Assembly (NCBI RefSeq): GCF_012726175.1
Contig: NZ_JAASAD010000006.1
Coordinates: forward strand, 1 to 64,000
Source: Micromonospora sp. HNM0581
GTDB taxonomy: Bacteria > Actinomycetota > Actinomycetes > Mycobacteriales > Micromonosporaceae
Length of the DNA stretch: 64,000 nucleotides
Direction of reading: 5' to 3'
The position numbers and the translations under genes are program-made. The notes below the pieces were generated by a model. That model was not told where the DNA came from. It saw only the letters and a list, made by a program, of their open reading frames with translations, and did no database searches. This document shows positions 28,276 to 39,131 of this stretch, one piece after another (positions within the stretch are counted from its first letter, which is position 1; the number at the start of each line of letters is the position of its first letter).

Positions 28276-31200
28276 TCAGGTGACGTTGGCGGGCCCCAGG
28301 ACGGTTTTCAGGTCGGCCATGAGGGCAGTGGTGGCGGCCACCCGGACCGGGCTCAGGCGGAGGGTGGTGGTGCGGGTGCCGTTGAGGAGTTTGACGTGCA
28401 CTTCGGCGTCGCCGGGGTGCAGCACCAGGGTCTCCTTGAGGCGTTCCACCAGTGGCGGGGTGCAGCGGGTCACCGGGATGGTGAGGGTGACCGGCTTGTT
28501 CGCCGTGCTGGTGCTGACATCCGGCAGGGACATGTCCATCGCCATGATGCGCGGAGTGTCGTCACGTCGGTCCACCCGGCCCTTGACCACCACGATCGCG
28601 TCTTCGGCGATGTACTGCCCGATCACCTCGTAGGTGTTCGGGAAGAACAGCGTCTCCACCCCGCCGGCCAGGTCCTCCAGGGTGGCCGAGGCCCACGCCC
28701 GACCCTGCTTGGTGACCCGACGCTGCACGCCGGAGAGGATGCCGGCGAGGGTGACCACCGCACCGTCGGCGACGGTGCCCTCCTCGGACAGGGCGGCGAT
28801 GGTGGTGTCGGCCGCCGCGCTGAGGATGTGCTCCAGACCGAACAGCGGATGGTCGGAGACATACAGGCCGAGCATCTCACGTTCGAAGGCGAGCTTGTCC
28901 CGTTTGTCCCACTCCCCGTCGCTGATCGTCGGCATGACCGTGGTGTTCGTCGCCACTTCGGCGTCGCCGAAGCCCGCACCGAACAGGTCGTACTGCCCCA
29001 CCGCCTCCTTACGTTTGACGTCGGCGTACGCGTCGATAGCGTCGGCGTGCACGGCGAGCAGCCCCTTGCGGGGGTGCTTCAACGAGTCGAACGCCCCCGC
29101 CTTGATCAAGGATTCGATGGTCTTCTTGTTGCAGACCACCGCGTCCACCTTGGACAGGAAATCGTAGAAGTCGGCGTAGTCGCCCTTCTCCTCGCGGCAG
29201 CGCATGATCGCGGAGACCACGTTCGCGCCGACGTTACGGATCGCACCGAGGCCGAAGCGAATCTCCCGGCCGACCGGGGTGAACGGGCCGGCCGAGGTGT
29301 TCACGTCCGGCGGCAGCACCTGGATGCCCATCCGCCGGCACTCCGACAGGTACATGGCCATCTTGTCCTTGTCGTCACCGACCGAGGTCAGCAACGCCGC
29401 CATGTACTCGGCCGGATAGTTGGCCTTGAGATAACCCGTCCAGTAGGACACCAGGCCGTAGCCGGCGGTGTGCGCCTTGTTGAAGGCGTAGTCGGCGAAC
29501 GGGACGAGGATGTCCCACAGGGTCTTGATGGCCTCGTCGGAGTAGCCGTTGCTCTTCATCCCGTCGCGGAACGGAATGAACTCCTTGTCGAGGACCTCCT
29601 TCTTCTTCTTGCCCATCGCCCGCCGCAGCAGGTCGGCCTTGCCGAGGCTGTACCCGGCGAGGACCTGGGCGGCGCGCTGCACCTGCTCCTGGTAGACGAT
29701 CAGACCGTAGGTCGGGCCGAGGATCTCCTCCAGCGGCTCCGCCAGCTCCGGGTGGATCGGGGTGATCTCCTGGAGACCGTTTTTGCGCAGCGCGTAGTTG
29801 GTGTGCGAGTTGGCACCCATCGGACCTGGCCGGTAAAGCGCCAGGACGGCGGAGATGTCCTCGAAGTTGTCCGGCTTCATCAGCCGCAGCAGCGACCGCA
29901 TCGGGCCACCGTCGAGCTGGAACACCCCGAGAGTGTCGCCCCGGGCCAGCAGCTCGTACGTCGGCTTGTCGTCCAGCGGCAGCTTGAGCAGGTCCACGTT
30001 GCGGCCGTGGTTGAGCTCGATGTTCTTCAACGCGTCGTCGATGATGGTCAGGTTGCGCAGACCGAGGAAGTCCATCTTCAACAGCCCGAGCGACTCACAC
30101 GTCGGGTAGTCGAACTGGGTGATGATCGCCCCGTCGGCGTCGCGCCGCATCAGCGGGATGTGCTCGATGATCGGCTCGGCGGACATGATGACCCCGGCGG
30201 CGTGCACCCCGGTCTGCCGGATCAGCCCCTCGATGCCCTTGGCGGTGTCGATCACCTTCCGGACGTCCGGGTCTGACTCGTACAGCCCCCGGATCTCGCC
30301 GGCCTCGGCGTAGCGCGGATGCTTCGGATCGAAGATGCCGGTGAGCGGGATGTCCTTGCCCATCACCGCCGGTGGCATCGCCTTGGTGATCCGGTCACCC
30401 ACCGCGTACGGGTAGCCGAGCACCCGGGCCGAGTCCTTGATCGCAGCCTTCGCCTTGATGGTGCCGAAGGTGGCGATCTGCGCGACCTTGTCCTCACCCC
30501 ACTTGTCGGTGACGTACTTGATCACCTCACCGCGCCGACGCTCGTCGAAGTCGATGTCGACGTCCGGCATGGAGACCCGCTCGGGATTGAGGAACCGCTC
30601 GAAGATCAGCCCGTGCGGAATCGGGTCCAGGTCGGTGATGCCCAGCGCGTAGGCGACGAGGGAGCCGGCTGCGGAACCACGGCCCGGACCGACGGCGATG
30701 CCCTGCGCCTTCGCCCACTGGATGAAGTCGGCGACCACGAGGAAGTACGACGGGAAGCCCATCTGGATGATGACACCCAGCTCGTACTCGGCCTGCACGA
30801 CGTGCCCCTCGGGGATGCCCTCCGGGTAGCGCCGGGCCAGGCCGGCGAAGGTCTCCTTGCGGAACCAGGACTCCTCGGTCTCCCCCTCCGGTACCGGGAA
30901 ACGCGGCATCAGGTTGTGGAACTCGAACATTCCGGTCGGGTCGACCCGCTCCGCCACCAGCAGGGTGTTACGGCAACCCTCCAACCAGGGATCGGAGTGG
31001 TCCACGCCGCGCATCTCCTCGGCGGACTTGATGTAGTAGCCGCTGCCGCCGAACTTGAACCTGTTCGGGTCGGCCACGTTACTGCCGGTCTGCACGCAGA
31101 GCAGCACGTCGTGTGCCTCCGACTGCGCTTCGTGCGTGTAGTGCGAGTCGTTGGTGACCACCGGCGGGATGTTCAGCTTGCGGCCGATCTCCAACAGCCC

Positions 31201-31809
31201 GTCGCGGACCCGCTTCTCGATGTCCAGCCCGTGGTCCATCAACTCCAGGAAGTAGTTCTCCCGGCCGAAGATCTCCTGGTACTTCGCGGCGGCTTCGAGG
31301 GCCTGAGCGTCGTGCCCGAGCCGTAGCCGGGTCTGCACCTCCCCGGACGGGCAGCCGGTGGTGGCCATCAGACCGTCGGCGTACTCGGCGAGAAGTTCGG
31401 TGTCCATCCGCGGCCACTTGACGAAGTAGCCCTCGGTGTACGACCGCGACGTGAGTGCGAACAGATTGTGCAGGCCGGTCTTGTTACGCGCCCAGATCGT
31501 CTTGTGGGTGTATCCACCGCTACCCGAGACGTCGTCGCTCTTCTGCTCCGGGCGGCCCCAGCGCACCCGAGACTTGTGGAACCGCGACTCCGGCGCCACG
31601 TACGCCTCGATGCCCAGAATCGGGGTCACCCCGGCGGCCATCGCCTGCTTGTAGAAGTCGTTCGCGCCGTGCATGTTGCCGTGGTCGGTCATCGCCACCG
31701 CCGGCATCCCCTGCCGCTTGACCTCGGCGAAAAGGTCCTTCAGCCGGGCCGCCCCGTCGAGCATCGAGTACTCCGTGTGCACGTGCAGATGCGCGAACGA
31801 TTCGCCCAT
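28276..31809 (-). CDS. dnaE: DNA polymerase III subunit alpha
   Basis: The replicative polymerase, 1177 residues, DnaE1 type. The N-terminal PHP domain ([26 protein letters not shown]) retains its metal-binding His/Asp residues. The polymerase core includes [20 protein letters not shown] and the catalytic aspartates in PDVDIDFDE. These are followed by an HhH region, an OB domain ([20 protein letters not shown]) and a C-terminal tail-binding region. The ATG at 31809 gives the family-typical N-terminus. PHP integrity suggests it proofreads itself, as shown for mycobacterial DnaE1. Confidence 0.97.
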   Translation of the reverse strand: MGESFAHLHVHTEYSMLDGAARLKDLFAEVKRQGMPAVAMTDHGNMHGANDFYKQAMAAGVTPILGIEAYVAPESRFHKSRVRWGRPEQKSDDVSGSGGYTHKTIWARNKTGLHNLFALTSRSYTEGYFVKWPRMDTELLAEYADGLMATTGCPSGEVQTRLRLGHDAQALEAAAKYQEIFGRENYFLELMDHGLDIEKRVRDGLLEIGRKLNIPPVVTNDSHYTHEAQSEAHDVLLCVQTGSNVADPNRFKFGGSGYYIKSAEEMRGVDHSDPWLEGCRNTLLVAERVDPTGMFEFHNLMPRFPVPEGETEESWFRKETFAGLARRYPEGIPEGHVVQAEYELGVIIQMGFPSYFLVVADFIQWAKAQGIAVGPGRGSAAGSLVAYALGITDLDPIPHGLIFERFLNPERVSMPDVDIDFDERRRGEVIKYVTDKWGEDKVAQIATFGTIKAKAAIKDSARVLGYPYAVGDRITKAMPPAVMGKDIPLTGIFDPKHPRYAEAGEIRGLYESDPDVRKVIDTAKGIEGLIRQTGVHAAGVIMSAEPIIEHIPLMRRDADGAIITQFDYPTCESLGLLKMDFLGLRNLTIIDDALKNIELNHGRNVDLLKLPLDDKPTYELLARGDTLGVFQLDGGPMRSLLRLMKPDNFEDISAVLALYRPGPMGANSHTNYALRKNGLQEITPIHPELAEPLEEILGPTYGLIVYQEQVQRAAQVLAGYSLGKADLLRRAMGKKKKEVLDKEFIPFRDGMKSNGYSDEAIKTLWDILVPFADYAFNKAHTAGYGLVSYWTGYLKANYPAEYMAALLTSVGDDKDKMAMYLSECRRMGIQVLPPDVNTSAGPFTPVGREIRFGLGAIRNVGANVVSAIMRCREEKGDYADFYDFLSKVDAVVCNKKTIESLIKAGAFDSLKHPRKGLLAVHADAIDAYADVKRKEAVGQYDLFGAGFGDAEVATNTTVMPTISDGEWDKRDKLAFEREMLGLYVSDHPLFGLEHILSAAADTTIAALSEEGTVADGAVVTLAGILSGVQRRVTKQGRAWASATLEDLAGGVETLFFPNTYEVIGQYIAEDAIVVVKGRVDRRDDTPRIMAMDMSLPDVSTSTANKPVTLTIPVTRCTPPLVERLKETLVLHPGDAEVHVKLLNGTRTTTLRLSPVRVAATTALMADLKTVLGPANVT

Positions 31810-32019
31810 ACGGGGCCCCCGAGTCAAATGATCGAATTGGTCGGCGACAACCCTAACCCCGCCGTCGCCGGCCACTCCAGCGCGCCGCGCGGGGCACTCG
31901 ACACGCGTCGGCGAGACACCCGGACCGCGGCTTCGGTCGACACGGTGAGCGGGAGCGGGCCCGGACCAGCGAACGTACGATGATCAGCGGAAGTACCAAC
32001 ACACACCGAGGGAGCGGCC

Positions 32020-32616
32020 GTGGAATTGATCATCGGACTGGTGTGCCTGGTGTTGATCGTCGTGGCGTTCCTCGGCTTCGGCGTGTCGATCTACAACGGG
32101 CTGGTCCGGGCCCGCAACGCGTACCGCAACGCCTTCGCCCAGATCGACGTGCAACTCGTCCGGCGGCACGACCTGATCCCCAACCTGGTCGAAACCGCCA
32201 AGGGCTACCTCAAACACGAGAGGGAAACCCTCGAAGCGGTGATCAACGCCCGCAACGTCGCCGTCAACGCGCAGGCCACCGCCGCCGCGACCCCCGGCGA
32301 TCCGGCTGCGATGCAGCAGCTCAGCGGCGCGGAGAACGCACTGACCGCGAGCCTGGGCCGGCTGTTCGCACTCTCCGAGGCGTACCCGGACCTCAAAGCC
32401 AACCAGAACATGATGCAACTGTCGGAAGAGTTGACCTCCACGGAGAACCGGGTGGCCTTCGCCCGCCAGGCGTACAACGACGCGGTGATGGCCTACAACA
32501 ACAAGCGCGAGGTCTTCCCCGCCAGCATGGTCGCGGGAACGTTCTCGTTCGGCCCGGCGGAGCTGTTCCAGCCGGACGACCCGCAGCAGCGCCAGGCGCC
32601 GCAGGTCTCGTTCTGA
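32020..32616 (+). CDS. LemA family protein
   Basis: A 198-residue protein with one N-terminal membrane helix (2-22) and the LemA helical domain. It shows the usual markers DVQLVRRHDLIPNLVETAKG, ARNVAVNAQ, the YPDLKANQN motif and the C-terminal ENRVAFARQAYNDAVMAYNN then FPAS. The GTG at 32020 has GGGAG 6 bases upstream. The M48 protease gene follows after 10 bases; LemA next to an HtpX/M48-type protease is a recurring pairing, so a membrane-protein quality role is likely. Confidence 0.93.
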   Translation: MELIIGLVCLVLIVVAFLGFGVSIYNGLVRARNAYRNAFAQIDVQLVRRHDLIPNLVETAKGYLKHERETLEAVINARNVAVNAQATAAATPGDPAAMQQLSGAENALTASLGRLFALSEAYPDLKANQNMMQLSEELTSTENRVAFARQAYNDAVMAYNNKREVFPASMVAGTFSFGPAELFQPDDPQQRQAPQVSF

Positions 32617-32626
32617 GCAGGCGCCG

Positions 32627-34633
32627 ATGAACTTCTTCGAACGGCAGCGCCAGGTGCGCCGACTGTCGACCCGGCTGGTGCTGCTGTTCGTACTGGCCGT
32701 CGCCGGCATCGTGGTGGTGGTGAACCTCGCAGCCTTGTTCGCCTTCAACGCCACCGCCGACGATCCCGGCCAGCTCGGCGGGTTCGTCGCCGTGGTCACC
32801 GTCGCCACCCTCACCGCGATCGGGCTGGCCGCCCTGGTCCGTACGCTCGCGTTACGCGGCGGCGGTGGGAAGGTGGCCCGCGAGCTGGGCGGGGTGCCCG
32901 TGCCAGCGAACACCACCGATCCGGAGCTGCGCCGGCTACGCAACGTCGTCGAGGAGATGGCACTGGCCTCCGGCGTACCCGTTCCCGAGGTGTACGTGCT
33001 GCCGGAGGAGACGGCGATCAACGCTTTCGCCGCCGGATGGACCCCGTCTGACGCCGCCGTCGCCGTCACCCGGGGCGCGTTGCAGCGACTCAACCGCGAC
33101 GAACTCCAAGGGGTCATCGCCCACGAGTTCAGCCACGTCGTCAACGGCGACATGCGGCTCAACATCCGGCTGATGGGCCTGCTGTTCGGCATCCTCTTCC
33201 TGACCGTGATCGGCCGCGGGCTGGCCCGCGCCGGAGTCATCGGTGGCGGCCGGTCACGCGGTGACAACAGCGGCGGCAGCGCTGCCCCGCTGGCGCTCGT
33301 GGGCCTGGCCCTGCTGGTTGCCGGCTACGTCGGAGTTCTCGCCGGGCGGCTGATCCAGGCATCGGTTTCCCGGCAGCGGGAGTTCCTCGCCGACGCCTCA
33401 GCGGTGCAGTACACCCGCCAGACCCGCGGCATCGCCGGCGCGCTGAAGAAGATCGGGGGTCTCACCGACGGCTCCGAACTACGATCGGCCAAACGCGACG
33501 AAGTGGGGCACATGCTCTTCGGCGAGGCCGCCCGCACCTCGTGGTTCGCCACCCATCCCCCGCTGGCCGACCGGATCAAGGCACTGGAGCCGTCGTTCGA
33601 CCCGACCGAGCTGCACCAGCTGTCCCGCAAGTGGGCGGCGGCCCCACCGTCAGGCCGGCAGGAGGACATCGCCCTCGGCCTGGCCCCGGCCCGGTCGACG
33701 GGCCGCGCGGGCCCGACGAACCAACCGGACGTGGCGGGCCGGACGGATCGGGCAGGCCGGGATCCGCAGGCTCGACACGGGTCAGCGGCACGCGGCGAGC
33801 AGGTGCGCGTCGCGCCTGACGACGTGTTGGCTCAAGTCGCCGCCCCCACGGCGAGCGCCTACGCCCACGCCGCCGCGATCCTCGACCGGATTCCGGACCC
33901 GCTCCTCGAACAGGCCCGTAGTCGAGAGGCGGCCGTACCGCTGCTCCTCGGGCTGCTGCTCAGCGCCGAGCCGGAGGCCCGGCAACACCAGTACGCCGCA
34001 GTGGCCCAGCGGCATGGCCAGCAACTGGCCGACAGCGCGCGGCGCGCAGCCGAAGACCTGGGTGATCTCACCGCCGAGCTGCGGTTGCCCCTGGCCGAAC
34101 TGGCCTTCCCGGCGCTCCGTGAGCGTCCGGACACCGAGCTGGAAGCACTGCTGGCAGCGGTCTTCACATTGATCCGAGCCGACGGCGCGATCAACGTGAC
34201 CGAGTACTGCCTGTCCCGACTGCTGCTCGCCGGGCTGGAGGAGTCACTACGGCCGGACTCACGCTGGCGTACCGACCGGCGCAGACTCACCGACGCGCGC
34301 TCTGCCGCCGCCGCGTTGCTGGCTGTCCTCGCCTCGGTCGGGCACCCTGACCACACCGAGGCGGAACGGGCTTACCGGTCCGGCGTCGACACGCTGCTAC
34401 CGGGGACACCTCTGCCGTACGCACCTCCGGAGAACGGTGTGCTCGCCCTGGAGACCGCCTGGCCGGTCCTCGACGGGTTACGGCCGACCGACAAGGAACA
34501 GCTGGTGGCGGCCACGGTCGCGGTGATCAGCCACGACGGGATGATGACCGTGGCCGAGATCGAGTTGCTGCGGACGATCTGCGGACTCCTGCACTGCCCG
34601 CTGCCGCCCATGGTCGGCCACGGCACCCACTGA
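32627..34633 (+). CDS. M48 family membrane metalloprotease with TerB-like C-terminal domain
   Basis: A 668-residue zinc protease. Membrane helices lie at about 16-40, 51-72, 181-200 and 219-241. The zinc motif HEFSH is at 166-170 with the third ligand probably Glu252 (SRQREFLAD). The HtpX/Ste24-like part ends near 330. A low-complexity linker (about 350-400) follows, then a helical C-terminal module containing AVFTLIRADGAINVTEYCLS and VAVISHDGMMTVAEIELLR, which looks like tandem TerB-type acidic helical repeats. This is about twice the length of HtpX. It is probably co-transcribed with lemA. Confidence 0.88.
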   Translation: MNFFERQRQVRRLSTRLVLLFVLAVAGIVVVVNLAALFAFNATADDPGQLGGFVAVVTVATLTAIGLAALVRTLALRGGGGKVARELGGVPVPANTTDPELRRLRNVVEEMALASGVPVPEVYVLPEETAINAFAAGWTPSDAAVAVTRGALQRLNRDELQGVIAHEFSHVVNGDMRLNIRLMGLLFGILFLTVIGRGLARAGVIGGGRSRGDNSGGSAAPLALVGLALLVAGYVGVLAGRLIQASVSRQREFLADASAVQYTRQTRGIAGALKKIGGLTDGSELRSAKRDEVGHMLFGEAARTSWFATHPPLADRIKALEPSFDPTELHQLSRKWAAAPPSGRQEDIALGLAPARSTGRAGPTNQPDVAGRTDRAGRDPQARHGSAARGEQVRVAPDDVLAQVAAPTASAYAHAAAILDRIPDPLLEQARSREAAVPLLLGLLLSAEPEARQHQYAAVAQRHGQQLADSARRAAEDLGDLTAELRLPLAELAFPALRERPDTELEALLAAVFTLIRADGAINVTEYCLSRLLLAGLEESLRPDSRWRTDRRRLTDARSAAAALLAVLASVGHPDHTEAERAYRSGVDTLLPGTPLPYAPPENGVLALETAWPVLDGLRPTDKEQLVAATVAVISHDGMMTVAEIELLRTICGLLHCPLPPMVGHGTH

Positions 34634-34724
34634 CCGACCGGGCGGCGGACTGCACGGGGGGTGCATGCTGCCCAGGGTGAGCACCGAGACCTCCACCAGC
34701 CGATGGGCGGTCGCGCGCTTCTTG

Positions 34725-35474
34725 TCAGCCGACGACGGCCATGACCTCGTCCGACACGTCGAAGTTCGCGTAGACGTTCTGCACGTCGTCGCTGTCCTCC
34801 AGCACGTCGATCAGCTTGAAGATCTTGCGCGCACCCTCCTCGTCGAGCGGCACGGTGACGCTCGGCACCAGGGAGGACTCGGCCGACTCGTACTCGATGC
34901 CGGCGTCCTGCAAGGCGGCCCGCACGGCCACCAGGTCACCCGGCTCGGAGACCACCTCGAACGCCTCGCCCAGGTCGTTGACCTCCTCGGCACCGGCGTC
35001 GAGGACAGCGAGCATCACGTCGTCCTCGGTGGTGCCGGCCTTCGGCACGATCACGACGCCCTTGCGGGAGAACATGTACGACACCGAGCCGGCGTCGGCG
35101 AAGGAACCGCCGTTACGGGTCAGGGCGGTGCGTACCTCGGTGGCGGCGCGGTTTCGGTTGTCGGTCAGGCACTCGATGAGCAACGCGACACCGTTCGGGC
35201 CGTACCCCTCGTACATGATCGTCTGGTAGTCCGCGCCTCCGGCCTCCAGACCCGAGCCGCGCTTGACCGCCCGGTCGATGTTGTCGTTGGGGACCGAGTT
35301 CTTCTTGGCCTTCTGGATCGCGTCGAACAGGGTCGGGTTACCGGCCGGATCACCGCCGCCGGTACGCGCCGCGACCTCCACGTTCTTGATCAGCTTGGCG
35401 AACATCTTGCCCCGCTTGGCGTCGATGACCGCCTTCTTGTGCTTGGTCGTCGCCCACTTTGAGTGGCCGGACAT
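34725..35474 (-). CDS. yebC: YebC/PmpR family probable transcriptional regulatory protein
   Basis: A 249-residue YebC/TACO1-family protein with the invariant N-terminus [35 protein letters not shown] and [20 protein letters not shown]. The family has been linked to transcription control and, more recently, to translation of proline-rich stretches. The ATG at 35474 has GGAGG 7 bases upstream. It sits downstream of pdxS-pdxT, as in mycobacteria, rather than with ruvC as in many other bacteria. Confidence 0.95.
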   Translation of the reverse strand: MSGHSKWATTKHKKAVIDAKRGKMFAKLIKNVEVAARTGGGDPAGNPTLFDAIQKAKKNSVPNDNIDRAVKRGSGLEAGGADYQTIMYEGYGPNGVALLIECLTDNRNRAATEVRTALTRNGGSFADAGSVSYMFSRKGVVIVPKAGTTEDDVMLAVLDAGAEEVNDLGEAFEVVSEPGDLVAVRAALQDAGIEYESAESSLVPSVTVPLDEEGARKIFKLIDVLEDSDDVQNVYANFDVSDEVMAVVG

Positions 35475-35737
35475 CTGTTACCTCCGTTGCTACCCGCCGT
35501 CTGCATCGACCGCACCGAGCGCCCCGCTCCGCACCGGCGCACACGGTGGTGCCGGTCAGCTCTGGTGGAAGCTGAGGCGGCCAGATGGCCCTGCCCGAAT
35601 CTCGACAATCCTACCGGCGTGCGGCAGCTGGTCGTCACCCGCCGCACGTCACCCGTCGACACGCCTTCCCGATGCCCACAAAACGGACGAATTCCCTGGT
35701 GCGGGTCAGAGCGGAGGTACGGCCCGCACATCGCCGG

Positions 35738-36343
35738 TCACCTGGCGGCACGGGCCAGATCCACGAAGTAGGCGTGCAGCCGAGGATCGCCGGTTAGTTC
35801 CGGGTGGAAGGAGGTGGCCAGCAGGTTGCGCTGCCGTACGGCGACGATCCGGCCGGTAGCCGGTCCATCGGAAACCCTACCGAGGACCTCCACGTCCTCG
35901 CCGACCGACTCGACCCAGGGCGCACGGATGAAGACCGCGTGCAGCGGCCCACCGGGGATGTCGGAGATCTCCACCAACGCCTCGAACGAGTCGACCTGCC
36001 GGCCGAACGCGTTGCGGCGGACGGTCATCGCGATGCCGTCGAAGCCACGCTGGTCCGGTCGACCGCCGAGCACCTCCGCAGCCAGCATGATCATCCCGGC
36101 GCAGGAACCGTAGACCGGCATCCCGTCCGCGATCCGCTTGTCGATCGGGCCACGCAGCTCGAAAATGTCGACGAGCTTGCTGATCGTGGTGGACTCCCCA
36201 CCCGGGATGACCAGGCCGTCGACCGCGTCCAGCTCGGCCGGACGGCGTACCGGACGGGCCTGTGCGCCCACCGCGGTCAGGGCCGTGACGTGCTCACGGA
36301 CGTCACCCTGCAGGGCGAGGACACCGATCACAGGTGCTGGCAC
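35738..36343 (-). CDS. pdxT: Pyridoxal 5'-phosphate synthase glutaminase subunit PdxT
   Basis: The glutaminase that feeds ammonia to PdxS. The 201-residue protein has the triad Cys81 (GSCAGMIML), His180 and Glu182 (FHPELTGD) and the oxyanion segment PGGESTT (48-54). The GTG at 36343 has GAGGAG 5 bases upstream. It lies 29 bases after pdxS on the same strand, forming the DXP-independent PLP synthase operon. Confidence 0.95.
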   Translation of the reverse strand: MPAPVIGVLALQGDVREHVTALTAVGAQARPVRRPAELDAVDGLVIPGGESTTISKLVDIFELRGPIDKRIADGMPVYGSCAGMIMLAAEVLGGRPDQRGFDGIAMTVRRNAFGRQVDSFEALVEISDIPGGPLHAVFIRAPWVESVGEDVEVLGRVSDGPATGRIVAVRQRNLLATSFHPELTGDPRLHAYFVDLARAAR

Positions 36344-36372
36344 GTGCGCTCCTCACCCCTCCTGCTCGCACC

Positions 36373-37290
36373 TCACCAGCCGCGGTCGGCGAGGCGGTGC
36401 GGAACGGGAATGTCGTCGACGTTGATGCCGACCATCGCCTCGCCGAGGCCCCGGGACACCTCGGCCAGCACATCCGGGTCGTCGTGGAAGGTGGTCGCCT
36501 TGACGATCGCGGCGGCCCGCTGGGCGGGATTGCCGGATTTGAAGATGCCGGAGCCGACGAAGACGCCCTCGGCGCCGAGCTGCATCATCATCGCCGCGTC
36601 GGCCGGGGTGGCGATGCCACCGGCGGTGAAGAGCACCACAGGCAGCTTGCCGGTCTCGGCGATCTCCTTGACCAGTTCGTACGGTGCCTGCAACTCCTTC
36701 GCCGCGACGAACAACTCGTCGACGGGCAGGGACGTCAGCCGGCGGATCTCCTGACGGATCTTCCGCATGTGGGTGGTGGCGTTGGAGACGTCGCCGGTAC
36801 CAGCCTCACCCTTGGAACGGATCATCGCGGCGCCCTCGGTGATCCGGCGCAGCGCCTCGCCCAGGTTCGTCGCACCACAGACGAACGGCACCGTGAACGC
36901 CCACTTGTCGATGTGGTTGGCGTAGTCGGCCGGGGTGAGAACCTCGGACTCGTCGACATAGTCGACACCGAGGGACTGAAGGATCCGCGCCTCGACGAAG
37001 TGGCCGATGCGGGCCTTGGCCATCACCGGGATGGAGACCGCGTCGATGATGCCGTCGATCATGTCGGGGTCGCTCATCCGGGACACCCCGCCCTGAGCTC
37101 GGATGTCCGCGGGCACCCGTTCCAACGCCATCACCGCGACCGCACCGGCATCCTCGGCGATCTTGGCCTGCTCGGGGGTGACCACGTCCATGATCACCCC
37201 GCCCTTGAGCATCTCGGCCATGCCGCGCTTCACGCGCGCAGTGCCGACGACCTGGGCGGCACCGGCGTTCGGGGAAGTCGTCTCGGACAC
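36373..37290 (-). CDS. pdxS: Pyridoxal 5'-phosphate synthase lyase subunit PdxS
   Basis: The TIM-barrel synthase that forms PLP from ribose 5-phosphate, glyceraldehyde 3-phosphate and ammonia. The 305-residue protein shows the invariant [40 protein letters not shown] and the C-terminal [17 protein letters not shown] phosphate-binding loop. The GTG at 37290 has GAGGAG 8 bases upstream. It is paired with pdxT. Confidence 0.97.
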   Translation of the reverse strand: MSETTSPNAGAAQVVGTARVKRGMAEMLKGGVIMDVVTPEQAKIAEDAGAVAVMALERVPADIRAQGGVSRMSDPDMIDGIIDAVSIPVMAKARIGHFVEARILQSLGVDYVDESEVLTPADYANHIDKWAFTVPFVCGATNLGEALRRITEGAAMIRSKGEAGTGDVSNATTHMRKIRQEIRRLTSLPVDELFVAAKELQAPYELVKEIAETGKLPVVLFTAGGIATPADAAMMMQLGAEGVFVGSGIFKSGNPAQRAAAIVKATTFHDDPDVLAEVSRGLGEAMVGINVDDIPVPHRLADRGW

Positions 37291-37425
37291 GTCGTCGCTC
37301 CTCAGGCGTCCTCGGGAGGTGGCAGCGCAGATGCTACGCCCGCCCCCGACGCCACTCCGACAGCCAATCAGCCCCGTGGTGGCCTGCTCTGTGGCCGCCG
37401 TCACCCGCGCGACCCGCTGGCGAAC

Positions 37426-37932
37426 TCAGCGACTGGGCACGTCCGCGGCGGGAACGGTGAGGGTGGGGTCGTCGATGTCGAAGTAGCGCGGCCACGTGTG
37501 CCCACGCCCCATCCGCAACAACCGCACCAGCGGCCGGCCGCGCGCCGACCGGGCATCACGGACCAGATCGGTGTGCACCTGGCGGGCCAGCGCCAACCGC
37601 CGGCTGGCGGCGACGATCGCCTCGCAGTCAGCGTCGCTGGGATCGAGCCGAACCGCCCGCAGCTGCCGGGTCAGGTCGTTCTCGGCTGCCTCGCGCTCCT
37701 CCGGCCCCGCGTCGAGGGCGATGCGGGCCGCCGCGTACAGCTCGACGCCCTCGCGGCGCTCGGCCAACACCGCCGCCGCGGCGGCCCGGCGCAACAGGTG
37801 GGCGTCCAGTGCGCGGGCAGCGAGCTGAGCGCGGTCCTGGAGCCGCTCGACCCGCCCTGCCGTCCAGACCAGGTACACCGCGACCAGGGCGACGACCACC
37901 GTCGCGCCCACCACCCACCACATGCCCGGCAT
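37426..37932 (-). CDS. Single-pass membrane protein, LemA-like by pattern
   Basis: A 168-residue protein with an N-terminal membrane helix (about 4-24) and a helical soluble part. The arrangement TM - DAHLLRR - AARIAL - AENDLTRQL - RRLALARQVHTDLV recalls a divergent LemA, but the LemA YN and FP motifs are missing, so this is only a resemblance. It lies 25 bases after pimA on the same strand and is probably part of the phosphatidylinositol mannoside operon. A role in cell-envelope glycolipid assembly would be inference from position. Confidence 0.72.
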   Translation of the reverse strand: MPGMWWVVGATVVVALVAVYLVWTAGRVERLQDRAQLAARALDAHLLRRAAAAAVLAERREGVELYAAARIALDAGPEEREAAENDLTRQLRAVRLDPSDADCEAIVAASRRLALARQVHTDLVRDARSARGRPLVRLLRMGRGHTWPRYFDIDDPTLTVPAADVPSR

Positions 37933-37957
37933 CGTAGTGCTGCTCCCGTTTACCCGA

Positions 37958-39118
37958 TCAGGTCAACCCCACCCACTCCTGGTCGATCACCCGCCCGTCG
38001 GTGGCCTCGATCGCCGCTGCGTATACCTCCAGAACCCGCCGGGCAACCACGGGCCAGTCGAAATTCGCCACCACCTGATCACCGCAGGCGGTCAGCTCCG
38101 CCCGCTGGACCGGGTCGTCCAACAACTGCGACAGCGTCGCGTGCAGGGTCGCCGCGTCCCCGGTCGGAAACAACCGACCGGCCCGGCCCCCGTCCAGCAC
38201 CCGCCGGAAGGCGTCCAGGTCACTGGCCACGACGGTGGTGCCGGCGGCCAGCGCCTCGGTGAGGATCATGCCGAACGACTCACCGCCGGTGTTAGGCGCG
38301 ACGTAGAGGTGCACACTGCGCAGCATCCGCGCCTTCTCAGGCTCGGAGACCAGGCCGAGGAAGGTGACCCGGTCCCGCAGGTCGGGCGGGAACCGGGCGA
38401 ACAGGTCGTCCGGGTCGCCGGGACCGGCGACCAGCAGACGCAGGCCGGTACGCTGCCGGGCCAGCTCCACGAAAGCGTCCCGCAGGATCGGGAAACCTTT
38501 GCGGGGCTCGGTGAAGCGGCCCAGGAAACCGAGAGTGCCGCCGGTGCCCGGCCCGCACTCCCCCGGCCAACCGGGTAACGGCTCGATCCCGGCGAACTTG
38601 GCCACCGCCACCCCGTTGGGAACCTCCACCGCCCCGCCGTCGAGGTGCTCGACCTGCACCTTGCGGGCCAGGGCACTCACCGCGATCCGCGCGGTGATCC
38701 GCTCCAGCACGATCTGAAGCACCCCCTGGGCGGCGGCGAGCATCCGGGATCGGGTCATCGCGGTGTGGAAGGTGGCCACCACCGGCCCCCGGGCAGAGAG
38801 CACAGCCAGCATCGACAGGCTCAGGGCGAGCGGCTCGTGCACGTGCAGCACGTCGAAGTCGCCCCGGGTGATCCAACGGCGCACCCGTGCGGTGGAGACC
38901 GGCCCGAAGGCGATCCTGGCCACCGAGCCGTTGTACGGCAGCGGCACCGACCTGCCCGCCGACACCACGTACGGCGGCAGAGGCGAGTCCTCGTCCGCCG
39001 GGGCGAGCACACTCACCTCGTGGCCCAGCCCGATCAACGCCTCGGCCAGGTCCATGACGTGGTTCTGCACTCCGCCGGGTACGTCGAAGGAGTACGGGCA
39101 GACGATGCCGATCCGCAT
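37958..39118 (-). CDS. pimA: Phosphatidylinositol alpha-mannosyltransferase (PimA-like GT4)
   Basis: A GDP-mannose-dependent glycosyltransferase that adds the first mannose to phosphatidyl-myo-inositol at the inner membrane face. The 386-residue GT-B protein starts MRIGIVCPYSFDVPGGVQNH, a PimA hallmark. It has LHVHEPLALSLSMLA, FLGRFTEPRKGFPILRDAF and the EX7E motif in GGESFGMILTEALAAG. The ATG is at 39118, 13 bases after the acyltransferase stop. The order pgsA-acyltransferase-pimA matches mycobacterial Rv2612c-Rv2610c. Confidence 0.94.
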   Translation of the reverse strand: MRIGIVCPYSFDVPGGVQNHVMDLAEALIGLGHEVSVLAPADEDSPLPPYVVSAGRSVPLPYNGSVARIAFGPVSTARVRRWITRGDFDVLHVHEPLALSLSMLAVLSARGPVVATFHTAMTRSRMLAAAQGVLQIVLERITARIAVSALARKVQVEHLDGGAVEVPNGVAVAKFAGIEPLPGWPGECGPGTGGTLGFLGRFTEPRKGFPILRDAFVELARQRTGLRLLVAGPGDPDDLFARFPPDLRDRVTFLGLVSEPEKARMLRSVHLYVAPNTGGESFGMILTEALAAGTTVVASDLDAFRRVLDGGRAGRLFPTGDAATLHATLSQLLDDPVQRAELTACGDQVVANFDWPVVARRVLEVYAAAIEATDGRVIDQEWVGLT

Positions 39119-39131
39119 TGCGCCCGTCCCC

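Noticed and set aside
27913..30276. A 787-codon plus-strand frame opposite dnaE and the aminotransferase
   Set aside because: It spans two real minus-strand genes and an inverted repeat, and its translation is Arg/His/Gly/Val-rich with no domain pattern.
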